Assembly: GCF_014205275.1 (NCBI RefSeq)
Contig: NZ_JACHND010000001.1
Coordinates: forward strand, 2,108,001-2,172,000
Direction of reading: 5' to 3'
Origin: Sphaerisporangium siamense
GTDB taxonomy: Bacteria; Actinomycetota; Actinomycetes; Streptosporangiales; Streptosporangiaceae
Length of the DNA stretch: 64,000 nucleotides
Positions 16,361 through 24,516 of the stretch are shown here, piece after piece. The notes under the pieces were generated by a model, which did no database searches, was not told the DNA's origin, and worked only from the letters and a program-made list of their open reading frames with translations. The translations under genes were made by a program, and so were the position numbers. How positions within the stretch are numbered: position 1 is the stretch's first letter; each line of letters starts with the position of its first letter.

Positions 16361-17629
16361 ATGGTGTGGCGCGCGGCCGCACGCCGGTTTCCGGTGCTCG
16401 CGATCCGGGACTTCCGGCTGCTGCTGGCCGATCGGCTGCTCGCGCCCGCGGCCGTGGCCTTCTCGGTGGTGGGCGTCTCCTTCGCGGTCCTGGACCTGAC
16501 CGGGTCCACCGCGGACCTGTCCTACGTCCTCGCGGCCCAGATCGCACCGGCCCTGGTGTTCACGCTGATCAGCGGCGTGGTGTCGGATCGGGTGCCCCCG
16601 CAGCGGGTGATCGTGGCGGCGAACGTGGTGATCGCCGTGTCGGAGGGGCTGCTCGGCGTCCTGGTGCTGAGCGGCGGCGTGCGTCTCTGGCACATGATCG
16701 TGCTGGAGACGCTGACCGGTGTGGGCATGGCCGTGCTGTGGCCCGCCATGCAGTCGATGCTGCCCAAGATCGTGCCGGACGAGCTGTTGCAGCAGGCCAA
16801 CGCGGTGAGCCGGCTGGCGATGAACGGCGCCCAGATGGGCGGCGCCGCGGTCGCGGGCCTGGTGGTCGCGGCGGTGGGGCCGGGCTGGGCCATGGCCGTC
16901 TGCGGGGTGGGCCTGCTGGCCACGGTGCCCATGCTGCTGTCGATCCGCGCCTCCGGGCACGAGCGCACGGACGAGACGAGCATGGTGCGCGACCTCAGGG
17001 ACGGCTGGTCGGAGTTCCGCAGCCACACCTGGCTGTGGACGATCGTCGCGCAGTACTGCGTCGTGCTGATGGCCTGGTACGGCGGCTTCCAGGTGCTCGG
17101 GCCGCCGGTCGCCAAGGAGCATCTCGGCGGCGCGGCCGCCTGGGGGGCGATCACCGCGGCCGAGGCCCTGGGCCTGATCGTCGGCGGGGTGATCTCGCTC
17201 CGTTTCACTCCGCGCCGGCCCCTCTTGCTCGTGGTCTCGATCGGCGCGATCCTGGCGGTGTCGCCGTTGTCGCTGGCCATGCGATGGCCCCTGGTGGCGA
17301 TCTGCCTGGCCACGGCCGTGCTCGGCGTCTTCCTTGAGATCATGATGGTGCAGTGGAGCGTCACGCTGACCCGTAACGTGCCGCCGGAGAAGCTGGCGAG
17401 GGTCTCGGCGTACGACGCGCTCGGCTCGGTGATGGCGATGCCGGTCGGCGCGCTGGTCGCGGGCCCGCTGGCGGACGAGATCGGGCTGTCGGCCACGCAG
17501 TACGGCGCTGCGGCGCTGATGGTGGCCGCCTCGTCGCTGGCGATCCTGCCCCGCGACGTGCGCCGGATGCGGTCCTCGGACGGCAGGAGCGCGCCGTCCG
17601 TGCCCGCCGCCTCGCCGTCGGGGTCCTGA
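16361..17629 (+). CDS. MFS transporter
   Basis: A 422-residue major facilitator with about 12 membrane segments. It carries the N-terminal FRLLLADRLLAP-type motif and the loop SDRVPPQRVIVAAN expected after helix 2, typical of the enterobactin-exporter-like (EntS/MFS_3) group of actinobacterial exporters. The C-terminal tail is Ser/Pro-rich and cytoplasmic. The substrate is unknown. It lies alone between the CBM2 genes (divergent) and the MarR gene. GTG 16355 is two codons upstream and is an equally possible start; no strong ribosome binding site decides it. Confidence 0.82.
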   Translation: MVWRAAARRFPVLAIRDFRLLLADRLLAPAAVAFSVVGVSFAVLDLTGSTADLSYVLAAQIAPALVFTLISGVVSDRVPPQRVIVAANVVIAVSEGLLGVLVLSGGVRLWHMIVLETLTGVGMAVLWPAMQSMLPKIVPDELLQQANAVSRLAMNGAQMGGAAVAGLVVAAVGPGWAMAVCGVGLLATVPMLLSIRASGHERTDETSMVRDLRDGWSEFRSHTWLWTIVAQYCVVLMAWYGGFQVLGPPVAKEHLGGAAAWGAITAAEALGLIVGGVISLRFTPRRPLLLVVSIGAILAVSPLSLAMRWPLVAICLATAVLGVFLEIMMVQWSVTLTRNVPPEKLARVSAYDALGSVMAMPVGALVAGPLADEIGLSATQYGAAALMVAASSLAILPRDVRRMRSSDGRSAPSVPAASPSGS

Positions 17630-17800
17630 CCGCCCGAGCGTCGCACCGCCCCGGTGGTGGGGGTGGGCTGGCCTGCGCCGGTTGCGGAGCGCGCCCTTTG
17701 TGTGGCAAGACGTAGCAAATGATCTCGGCGTCTCCGGCATTTTCGGACATCCCGGACGTATCTGCGGGGGCGTGCGGGAATCAGGGCCACGGGTATATAG

Positions 17801-17813
17801 TTAGCAAAGGTAA
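17801..17813. promoter_or_regulatory. Candidate MarR operator
   Basis: TTAGC-AAA-GGTAA is an inverted repeat with one mismatch out of five arm pairs, six bases before the MarR start. A TATATA hexamer at 17794-17799 could be the -10 element, placing the start site inside the palindrome. This suits autorepression by the MarR protein encoded next to it. Confidence 0.5.
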
Positions 17814-17819
17814 TGAGTT

Positions 17820-18281
17820 ATGACGAACACCACCACAAGGACGGAGCGCCCGGCGGTCCCGCGCAGCGACGCCGAGCTGGCGTCCGCGCTGCGCGTATCT
17901 CTGGCGCGTCTGAACAGACGGCTGCGGCGGCAGGCCGGAGCCAACAGTCTGACCCCCACCCAGTTCGCGACCCTCGCCGCCGTCGAGCGGCACTCCGCTA
18001 TAACGCCTGGCGAGCTCGCCGAGCTGGAGAAGATGCAGCCCCCTTCGATGACGCGGGTGATCGCCGCCCTGGAGCACAGAGGACTGCTCGCCCGCACCCC
18101 TCACCCGACCGACCGGCGGCAGGTGACCGTCAGCGTGACCGAGGCCGGTCGCGGGCTGATGAAGGAGGAACGCCGACGGAAAGAGGCGTGGCTCGCCATG
18201 CGGCTGATGGAGCTGTCGCCCGAGGAACGGGCGACGCTGCGGGCCGCGGCGCCGATCCTGGAGAAGCTCTCGCAGACCTGA
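17820..18281 (+). CDS. MarR-family transcription regulator
   Basis: A 153-residue winged-helix regulator. The recognition region ITPGELAELEKMQPPSMTRVIAALEHRGL (about 61-89) and the wing TPHPTDRRQVTVSVTEAG (about 92-109) match MarR, including the Asp-Arg-Arg wing tip. It probably controls the MFS exporter 50 bases downstream and itself through the palindrome at 17801-17813; MarR ligands are often phenolics or drugs. Start ATG 17820 has an AAAGG ribosome binding site that overlaps the candidate operator. Confidence 0.9.
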   Translation: MTNTTTRTERPAVPRSDAELASALRVSLARLNRRLRRQAGANSLTPTQFATLAAVERHSAITPGELAELEKMQPPSMTRVIAALEHRGLLARTPHPTDRRQVTVSVTEAGRGLMKEERRRKEAWLAMRLMELSPEERATLRAAAPILEKLSQT

Positions 18282-18331
18282 CCCATCCCCAGGCTGTGGA
18301 TTCCGCTGTGGCCACCGCCCGCGAGGTGCGG

Positions 18332-19651
18332 GTGACCGAGCTACGCGAGGTCCAGGCCGAGGAGACGCAGGGCGCCGAGCCCGTCGCGCGCTCCCGCGGC
18401 GGGATGTTCCGGTCGCTCAGAAACTACAACTACCGCCTGTTCGTCTCGGGCAGCGTCGTGTCCAACGTCGGCACGTGGATGCAGCGCACCGCGCAGGACT
18501 GGCTGGTCCTGGAGCTGAGCCACGGCAGCTCGGCCGCGCTCGGCGTGACCACCGCCCTGCAGTTCCTGCCGGTCGTGCTGTTCGGCCTGTGGGGCGGGAT
18601 GCTGGCGGACCGCTACCCCAAGCGCCCGCTGCTGATGGCGGCCCAGTCCCTCATGGGCCTGCTCGCGCTGGCCATGGGCGTGCTGACGATCACCGGCCAC
18701 GCGCAGATCTGGCAGGTCTACGTGATGGCGTTCATGCTCGGCTGCGTGTCGTGCGTCGAGGTGCCCACCCGGCAGTCGTTCGTCGTCGAGATGGTCGGCC
18801 GCGGGGACCTGCCCAACGCGATCGCGCTGAACAGCTCGACCTTCAACCTCGCCCGGGTCGTCGGCCCCGCCGTCGCCGGCGTGCTGATCTACGCGCTGGG
18901 CGGCACCGGCCCGATCTTCCTGCTGAACGCCCTGTCGTTCGCCGCGGTGATCTCCGGCCTGGTCCTGATGCGGACCTCCGAGCTGCGCACCCCCGAGCCG
19001 GTCGCCCGCGCCAAGGGGCAGCTCCGCGCGGGCCTGCGGTACGTGTGGCAGCGGCCGGAACTGCTGATGCCGATCCTGCTGGTGGCGTTCGTGGCGATGT
19101 TCGCGACGAGCTTCTCGATGAGCATCGCGCTGATGGCCAGGCAGGTGTTCGGCCAGGACGCCTCCTCGTTCGGCGTGGCCTCCAGCGTCTTCGCGGTCGG
19201 CGCCCTCGGCGGCGCGCTGCTGGCCGCGCGGCGCGGCCGTCCGACCCGCCGGCTGTTGATCGTCGGAGGCATCGTCTTCGGCGTCGCCCAGATCGTCGCC
19301 GGGCTCGCCCCGACGTACGCGGCCTTCCTGATCCTGCTCGTCCCCGCGGGCATGGCCATGATCACGACCAACACGGCCGCGAACTCCTCGGTGCAGCTCG
19401 CCGCGTCGCCCGAGATGCGCGGACGGGTCATGGGAATCTATGTCCTGGTGTTCACCGGTGGCGCCCCCATCGGCGCGCCGTTGATCGGCTGGGTCGGCGA
19501 GCTCGCCGGGCCACGCCTCGGAGTGGTGATCTGCGGGGTGATGTGCCTGGCCGGAGTCGGGCTGGCCCTGCTGCTGACCAGGTTCGCCGCGGGAAGGACG
19601 CGCCGTGCGGTTGTTCGTGGCGTTGTCGCCGCCCCCGGAGGTGCTCGCTGA
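18332..19651 (+). CDS. MFS drug-efflux-type transporter
   Basis: A 439-residue major facilitator beginning with a short polar tail, then FRSLRNYNYRLFVSGSVVSNVGTWMQRTAQDWLV, the signature of the MFS_3 group of exporters, and GMLADRYPKR after helix 2. About 12 membrane segments are visible. Position directly behind a MarR gene suggests an inducible efflux pump; substrate unknown. The frame is open far upstream, but the preceding MarR gene occupies that DNA. GTG 18332 has GAGG five bases upstream; GTG 18296 and 18308 are alternatives. Its end overlaps the next gene by 47 bases. Confidence 0.85.
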   Translation: MTELREVQAEETQGAEPVARSRGGMFRSLRNYNYRLFVSGSVVSNVGTWMQRTAQDWLVLELSHGSSAALGVTTALQFLPVVLFGLWGGMLADRYPKRPLLMAAQSLMGLLALAMGVLTITGHAQIWQVYVMAFMLGCVSCVEVPTRQSFVVEMVGRGDLPNAIALNSSTFNLARVVGPAVAGVLIYALGGTGPIFLLNALSFAAVISGLVLMRTSELRTPEPVARAKGQLRAGLRYVWQRPELLMPILLVAFVAMFATSFSMSIALMARQVFGQDASSFGVASSVFAVGALGGALLAARRGRPTRRLLIVGGIVFGVAQIVAGLAPTYAAFLILLVPAGMAMITTNTAANSSVQLAASPEMRGRVMGIYVLVFTGGAPIGAPLIGWVGELAGPRLGVVICGVMCLAGVGLALLLTRFAAGRTRRAVVRGVVAAPGGAR

Positions 19652-20168
19652 GGTCGCCGGGGCCGTCGGCGCGTGTCCGGAGCGCTGGCCGGACCTGCGC
19701 TGGGTCGCCGGCGAGACCTGGCACATCACGATGGCCTTCCTCGGCGAGGTCCCCGAGAGGGCGCTGCCCGAGCTGCGGACCCGCCTGGCCCGCGCGGCCG
19801 GACGCCACGCGCCGATGACGCTGCGCTTCGAGGGGGCCGGGGCGTTCCCCTCCGCGCGGCGGGCCCGGGTGGTGTGGCTGGGGCTGGCCGGCGGGGGGAC
19901 GGCGATCTCGCGCCTGGCGGCGTCCCTGGCCGCCGGGGCCGCGCGTGCCGGGGCCGTCGACGCCGACAGGAAGCCCTTCCACCCGCACCTCACGCTCGCC
20001 CGCGCGCGCCCGCGCGACGGCCTGGACGCCAGGCCCCTGGTCGAGGAGCTGAAGGACTTCGGCGGCACGCCGTGGCGCGCCGAGACCGTCCACCTCATGC
20101 GCAGCCATCTCGGCCCCAGAACCCGTTACGAGGCGCTCGGATCGTGGCCATTGGGGGGCGGCGGCTAG
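19605..20168 (+). CDS. thpR: RNA 2',3'-cyclic phosphodiesterase (2'-5' RNA ligase family)
   Basis: A 187-residue member of the 2H phosphoesterase superfamily. Both catalytic HxTx motifs are present: H40-ITM-43 (WHITMAFLGEV) and H128-LTL-131 (FHPHLTLARAR), in the two symmetrical halves. ThpR opens RNA 2',3'-cyclic phosphates and can join 2'-5' half-tRNA ends in vitro. The GTG start lies inside the MFS gene (47-base overlap), implying co-transcription. The C terminus ends in a Gly-rich tail. Confidence 0.88.
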   Translation: MRLFVALSPPPEVLAEVAGAVGACPERWPDLRWVAGETWHITMAFLGEVPERALPELRTRLARAAGRHAPMTLRFEGAGAFPSARRARVVWLGLAGGGTAISRLAASLAAGAARAGAVDADRKPFHPHLTLARARPRDGLDARPLVEELKDFGGTPWRAETVHLMRSHLGPRTRYEALGSWPLGGGG

Positions 20169-20178
20169 GCTTCAGGAC

Positions 20179-20262
20179 GTGGACCGTCCCCGTCGCTGGC
20201 TGCTGCCCGCAGTGCTCGCGCTGCTCGTGGCGATCGTCGTCGTCGGCGCGCTGCTCACATAG
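20179..20262 (+). CDS. Possible 27-residue single-pass membrane peptide
   Basis: A GTG at 20179, with AGGA four bases upstream, opens a 27-codon frame: a short basic head (VDRPRRW) followed by one uninterrupted hydrophobic helix (LLPAVLALLVAIVVVGALLT) and TAG. Ten bases separate it from thpR, and a hairpin terminator follows at 20274. The positive-inside head plus single helix is what a real small membrane protein looks like, but in high-GC DNA such frames can occur by chance. No function is suggested. Confidence 0.4.
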   Translation: MDRPRRWLLPAVLALLVAIVVVGALLT

Positions 20263-20273
20263 CCGCCGGTCAT

Positions 20274-20312
20274 CGAGGCCGTGCCGCCCGTCGCGGGGCG
20301 AGCACGGCCTCG
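20274..20312. terminator. Bidirectional hairpin terminator
   Basis: Perfect 11-bp arms CGAGGCCGTGC and GCACGGCCTCG around a 17-base loop that itself can form a short GCCC/GGGC stem. It lies between the end of the thpR transcript and the end of the convergent aldo/keto reductase gene. Confidence 0.7.
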
Positions 20313-20340
20313 GACGTCCCGTCGCGGACGACGGGCCCTC

Positions 20341-21312
20341 CTACCAGGCGTACGCCTCGGGGGCGGGGCCGCCGGGGCCGGGGAAGATCTCGTCGAGCCG
20401 GGCGAGCGCCTTCTCGTCGAGCTCGATCTCCAGGGCCCTGAGGCTGCCGTCGAGCTGCTCGATCGTGCGCGGGCCGATGATCGGGCCGGTGACCGCCTTC
20501 TGCGCGAGCAGCCAGGCCAGCGCGACGTTCGCCGGGTCCTCGCCCAGCTCGTCGCAGAACGCCTCGTACCGCTCGATCTTGTCGCGGTGCTTCTCCAGCT
20601 CGCCGAGCATCCTCTCGGACGCCGACCGGCCCTTGTCGATCTTGCGGAGCACGCCGCCCAGCAGGCCGCCCGCCAGCGGGCTCCACGGGATCACGCCGAG
20701 CCCGTAGTCGTCGCACGCGGGCAGGACCTCCAGCTCGACCTGGCGGACGAGCAGGTTGTAGTGCGACTGCTCCGACACCAGGCCGGAGAACCCGCGCCGC
20801 TTGGCCGCCTCCTGCGCCTTGGCGATGTGCCACCCGGCGAAGTTGGACGACCCGGCATAGATGATCTTGCCCTGCTGGAGCAGGACCTCCATCGCCTCCC
20901 AGATCTCGTCGATCGGGGTGTTCCTGTCGACGTGGTGCATCTGGTACAGGTCGATGTAGTCGGTCTGCAGCCGCTTGAGCGAGGCGTCGCAGGCCCGGCG
21001 GATGTTCAGCGCGGACAGGTACGACTCGTTCGGCCAGTCGCCCATCGAGCCGTACAGCTTCGTGGCGATGACCGTCCTCTCACGACGGCCGCCGCCCTTG
21101 GCGAACCACCGCCCGACGATCTGCTCGGTTATCCCCTCGCCCTTCTTCCAGCCGTAGACGTTCGCCGTGTCGAAGAAGTTGATGCCGACGTCGTGAGCCT
21201 TGTCCATGATCGCGAACGAGTCCTCTTCCGAGGTCTCGGGCCCGAAGTTCATGGTGCCCAGGCAGAGGCGGCTCACGGACAGACCGGCGCGTCCCAGGTG
21301 TGCGTATTCCAT
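20341..21312 (-). CDS. Aldo/keto reductase
   Basis: A 323-residue (alpha/beta)8 oxidoreductase of the AKR family that uses NADPH. The catalytic tetrad can be placed at D48 and Y53 (FFDTANVYG), K85 (IATKLYG) and H126 (YQMHHVD); the C-terminal cofactor-phosphate region is GPIIGPRTIEQLDGSL. It resembles the YghZ/potassium-channel-beta-like group (AKR12/13-type). The substrate is unknown. ATG 21312 is chosen because AGGG lies eight bases upstream; two further in-frame start codons occur at 21318 and above. Confidence 0.9.
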   Translation of the reverse strand: MEYAHLGRAGLSVSRLCLGTMNFGPETSEEDSFAIMDKAHDVGINFFDTANVYGWKKGEGITEQIVGRWFAKGGGRRERTVIATKLYGSMGDWPNESYLSALNIRRACDASLKRLQTDYIDLYQMHHVDRNTPIDEIWEAMEVLLQQGKIIYAGSSNFAGWHIAKAQEAAKRRGFSGLVSEQSHYNLLVRQVELEVLPACDDYGLGVIPWSPLAGGLLGGVLRKIDKGRSASERMLGELEKHRDKIERYEAFCDELGEDPANVALAWLLAQKAVTGPIIGPRTIEQLDGSLRALEIELDEKALARLDEIFPGPGGPAPEAYAW

Positions 21313-21492
21313 GGGCATCACCCTAAGCACCTGGAGCGTACTCCAGCCCAGCCGAGTCGTGCCGAAACGCGTCGTACGTCAGGAAGCGGCCACGGGGACG
21401 ACGGTCTCTCGACCAGACCTATCCCAACTCCAGCCCCGAACCCGCGCCGACGGTCGGACGCGGCGCCCGTGGTGGCGGGGCATGATGTGGCA

Positions 21493-22575
21493 ATGGGGAG
21501 TAGACGGGTGATCGCGGGGGCGCTGACGGCGCTCGCCCTGGCGCCGCTGGGAGGCGCGATCGCGTCCCCCGCGCACGCCACGGCCGGGACGGGGAAGGCA
21601 TCCGGGGGGACGTCGGGGTCCGGGGACGGCAAGGAACGGCTGCTGTTCCGCTTCAAGGACCCGCGCATCGGCGAGTCCAGCGGGCTCGCCGTCTCGCCCA
21701 CGCACAAGAACGTGTACTACACGCACAACGACAGCGGGTCCGGCCCGCAGTTCTACGCCGTCGGGCCCGACGGCCGCACGCTGGCCACCTTCACGCTGGC
21801 CGGCGCGGCGGCCCGCGACTGGGAGGCGATGGCCGCCTCGGTGGACCCGGCGACCGGCCAGAGCTCCCTGTGGTTCGCCGACATCGGCGACAACATGAAC
21901 GGCGCCTGGCCCGACTACTCGATCTACAAGGTCGCCGAGCCGAAGGTCATGCGGGACGCGACCCTCCAGGCGACGCGGTACCGCTTCCGGTACAAGGACG
22001 GCGGGCGCAACGCCGAGGGCATCATGGTCCACCCCACGACCGGGCGGCTGTACGTCGTCAGCAAGGAGTTCGCCGGGTCGATCTACGCGGCCCCGGCCAA
22101 GCTGCGCACCGACAAGGTGAACATCCTGCGGCGGGTCGGCCCCGCGCCGATCATGGCGACGGACGCCGCCTACGCGCCGGACGGGTCGAGCTTCGTCATC
22201 CGCACCTACTTCTCCGCCTCGCTCTACAAGGCGCCGGGGGATCTGATCGGCCGGGTGACCATGCCCGCGCTGGACCAGGCCGAGTCGATCACCTACGCGC
22301 GGGACGGCAGGCACCTGCTCACCGGCACGGAGGGCGCCTCCAGCCCGGTGTACGCGGTGCCGCTGCCCGCCTCGGCCGTCGCCAAGCCCGCGAAGCCCGA
22401 ACCGGCCCGCAGCGGAGGGCCCGCGCGCACGGCGTCCGCGCCGGACGTCGCCGCCTCGCACGCCGCCGGGAGCACCGGCGACGACGGCGTCCCGGCCGGG
22501 GTGATCGCGCTCTGGCTCGGCGTGGCGCTCGGCGCGACCGGCATCATCGCCGTGCTGGCCCGCAAGGCCGGCTGA
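21493..22575 (+). CDS. Membrane-anchored secreted beta-propeller protein
   Basis: A 360-residue exported protein: an N-terminal signal peptide (about 1-31, ending in ASPAHATA), a Gly/Ser linker, then repeated WD/propeller-like strands with the motifs ESSGLAVSPTHKNVYYTHND and WFADIGDNMNG, which mark a family of lactonase-like or TolB-like propellers. A Pro/Ala linker and one C-terminal membrane helix (about 334-356) with a short basic tail follow, so the propeller would face outward. The reaction, if any, is unknown. ATG 21493 is used; GTG 21508 would also keep the signal peptide. A strong terminator follows at 22595. Confidence 0.75.
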   Translation: MGSRRVIAGALTALALAPLGGAIASPAHATAGTGKASGGTSGSGDGKERLLFRFKDPRIGESSGLAVSPTHKNVYYTHNDSGSGPQFYAVGPDGRTLATFTLAGAAARDWEAMAASVDPATGQSSLWFADIGDNMNGAWPDYSIYKVAEPKVMRDATLQATRYRFRYKDGGRNAEGIMVHPTTGRLYVVSKEFAGSIYAAPAKLRTDKVNILRRVGPAPIMATDAAYAPDGSSFVIRTYFSASLYKAPGDLIGRVTMPALDQAESITYARDGRHLLTGTEGASSPVYAVPLPASAVAKPAKPEPARSGGPARTASAPDVAASHAAGSTGDDGVPAGVIALWLGVALGATGIIAVLARKAG

Positions 22576-22594
22576 CCCTCACATGGACCGATAA

Positions 22595-22637
22595 CGGGAG
22601 AGCCCGCCGGGCGGTGGTTCGCCGGCGGGCTCTCCCG
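22595..22637. terminator. Strong bidirectional hairpin terminator
   Basis: A perfect 16-bp inverted repeat, arms CGGGAGAGCCCGCCGG and CCGGCGGGCTCTCCCG, with an 11-base loop. It lies between two convergent genes and would stop transcription from both sides. Confidence 0.88.
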
Positions 22638-22679
22638 TCCGTCCGGACCGGGTCTCGGCCGGACGTCACGCGAACGCTT

Positions 22680-23798
22680 CTAGCGCGCGGGGCGCGGCAG
22701 CGGGACAGGTGTGTCCGGCGGGGCGATCAGGTACCCGTCGGCGAAGTGGTCCGGCGCCTGCGCGGGCCTGGTGTGCCCCGCGGACGTCCCCGGCTTGGCG
22801 TGGGACGGAGGCGCCAGCGGCGTGCCCGCGACGATGGGCGGCGCCACCGGCTTCTTGACGGGCGTGTTCTTGATGGGCGTGGCCGGCGTCACCGGCTTGG
22901 CGTCCGGGGCGTACGGAGGCGTGACGGGCTTGGCTCCCGGCGGCGTCACGGGGTGGGCGTACGGAGGCGACACGGGCTTGGCCCCCGGAGGCGTGACGGG
23001 GTGGGCGTACGGAGGCGTCACGGGGTGGGCGGGTCTGGCGCCCGGGGTGACCGGCTGGCGCGGCTGGATCGGCAGCCCGAGCGCGTCGCACGCCTTGGGC
23101 GAGTTCCTGGTCGCCTTCGGGCACGGCGGCGTGCAGAAGACCTCCACCGAGTCCAGGAAGTTGCCGTAGCTCGGCGAGCCCGCGGCCGAGGACACCGACT
23201 CGACCGCGATGCGGGTCACCCTCTGCCCCCTGGGCACGCGGTAGATCCCCGTGTAGTGGCCCCAGGAGATGCCGCCGTCCGCGATGTCGCCGGAGGCCTG
23301 GCCGAGCGGGATCTGGACGGTCTGCGCGCCCGGGGTGCCGATCTTGACGCGGACGATGTCCTTCTGGTCGGAGGTGGTGCTGCGGGCCCGGTGGGCGATC
23401 CGCCACACCAGCACCGTCCGAGGGTTGGTCGCGACGTCCTGGTAGAGGGTGGAGACCTGCGTCCCGTTGAGCTCGGCGAACTGCCTGCCGCTGTCCGCGG
23501 CGACCTCGCCGCCGTTGGCGCCCGCGTTGCCGGGGCCCCAGATCTCGATGGCGCCGTCGCCGGCCGTGGTGTGCCAGGCGGGGATGTCGGTCCTGAGGTT
23601 CCCCGCGCTGGTCAGCCCGCCGGGCTGCTCGAAGCCGCCGTTGCCGGACGCGCACGCGGCCGGTGGGGGTGTCTTGGGAGGCGCCGGGTGCGCGGCCGCG
23701 CCGGCGGCCCCCGCGGCGGGGACCGTGAGGAGCGTGACGGCGCCGCCGAGCAGGAGGACACGCTGAGGCAGGGGTACCAGAGCATGGATTCGGTTCAT
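22680..23798 (-). CDS. Secreted protein with jelly-roll-like domain and proline-rich repeats
   Basis: A 372-residue exported protein. Residues 1-40 are a signal peptide. Residues about 48-230 resemble DUF642/galactose-binding-like jelly rolls: GGFEQPGG near the start, then IPAWHTTAGDGAIEIWGPG and FAELNGTQVSTLYQDV, a pattern seen in carbohydrate-linked surface proteins. Residues about 245-345 are tandem repeats of the form HPVTPPGAKP / HPVTPPYA, giving an extended proline-rich stalk. It ends with a Pro/Arg tail and no anchor helix or LPXTG signal. GAGGGGAA precedes ATG 23798. The function is unknown; a cell-envelope or sugar-binding role is inferred. Confidence 0.75.
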   Translation of the reverse strand: MNRIHALVPLPQRVLLLGGAVTLLTVPAAGAAGAAAHPAPPKTPPPAACASGNGGFEQPGGLTSAGNLRTDIPAWHTTAGDGAIEIWGPGNAGANGGEVAADSGRQFAELNGTQVSTLYQDVATNPRTVLVWRIAHRARSTTSDQKDIVRVKIGTPGAQTVQIPLGQASGDIADGGISWGHYTGIYRVPRGQRVTRIAVESVSSAAGSPSYGNFLDSVEVFCTPPCPKATRNSPKACDALGLPIQPRQPVTPGARPAHPVTPPYAHPVTPPGAKPVSPPYAHPVTPPGAKPVTPPYAPDAKPVTPATPIKNTPVKKPVAPPIVAGTPLAPPSHAKPGTSAGHTRPAQAPDHFADGYLIAPPDTPVPLPRPAR

Positions 23799-23953
23799 GA
23801 GATTCCCCTCGATCGATGACCGCCCCGGGAGGTCGGGGCGGGCACGCCGCGAACATCAGTGCGAATCATGTCGGCGTGCCTGTCGAGGTATGCCCTGCTG
23901 AAACGGGGAACCCTGGGACCGGAGTGACTCTTGGGACCGGCCGCCCCATGCTT

Positions 23954-24346
23954 TTACCTAGGCGATCTTCTTTGTCCTGACTCGTCCAGGCGGGCGACGA
24001 AGGGCTCGCCGCGCAGCGCCTGCTCGACGAGCGCGATCGAGGCGCCGAGCTCGACCAGCCGCGGGCCTTCGCGGCGGTAGGCGGCGAGGACGGCCTCGAC
24101 GGCGTGCGGCGGAAGGTGCTCCTTGAGGTCCACGGCCGCGGTGCGGTAGCCGGCGCGCGCGGCCTCGACGGTGGCGTTCACGTGCTGGCGCGCCATGCGG
24201 GCGAGCGCCAGAGGGTACCGTCTGAGCACCCCGTAGGCCCGGTAGTCGGGCGGCACGGCGTCGAGCAGCCAGGTCACCGCCGAGGTCTCCCAGTCCGGGC
24301 TCCCTGGCGGCAGGACCTCGGAAGGCCAGCCCGGTGGCAGGTACAC
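23954..24346 (-). CDS. Conserved actinobacterial hypothetical protein
   Basis: A 130-residue, mostly helical protein (YLPPGWPSEVLPPGSPDWET N terminus, then AVTWLLDAVPPDY and ALARMARQHVNATVEAARAGYRTA). I recall similar proteins of unknown function in streptomycetes and relatives, but cannot name a family. There is no signal peptide, membrane helix or catalytic motif. Start is GTG 24346. It is divergent from the L-2-hydroxyglutarate oxidase gene, with about 170 bases between. Confidence 0.65.
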   Translation of the reverse strand: MYLPPGWPSEVLPPGSPDWETSAVTWLLDAVPPDYRAYGVLRRYPLALARMARQHVNATVEAARAGYRTAAVDLKEHLPPHAVEAVLAAYRREGPRLVELGASIALVEQALRGEPFVARLDESGQRRSPR

Positions 24347-24516
24347 GTCGGGAAGTGTATCGAATGTCCGTTCGAGTTGAGGTATAGGCGTTATGTCGGT
24401 TGTGAAGATCCTGCCGGTCCGAAGCCCGCCGTCCCGACGGTCCGGAATCGGGTGGTCCGTGCATCATTTCCCGGTGTCCTGGCGCCTGCTGTGGAAAACG
24501 AGGAAAATATCGAAGT

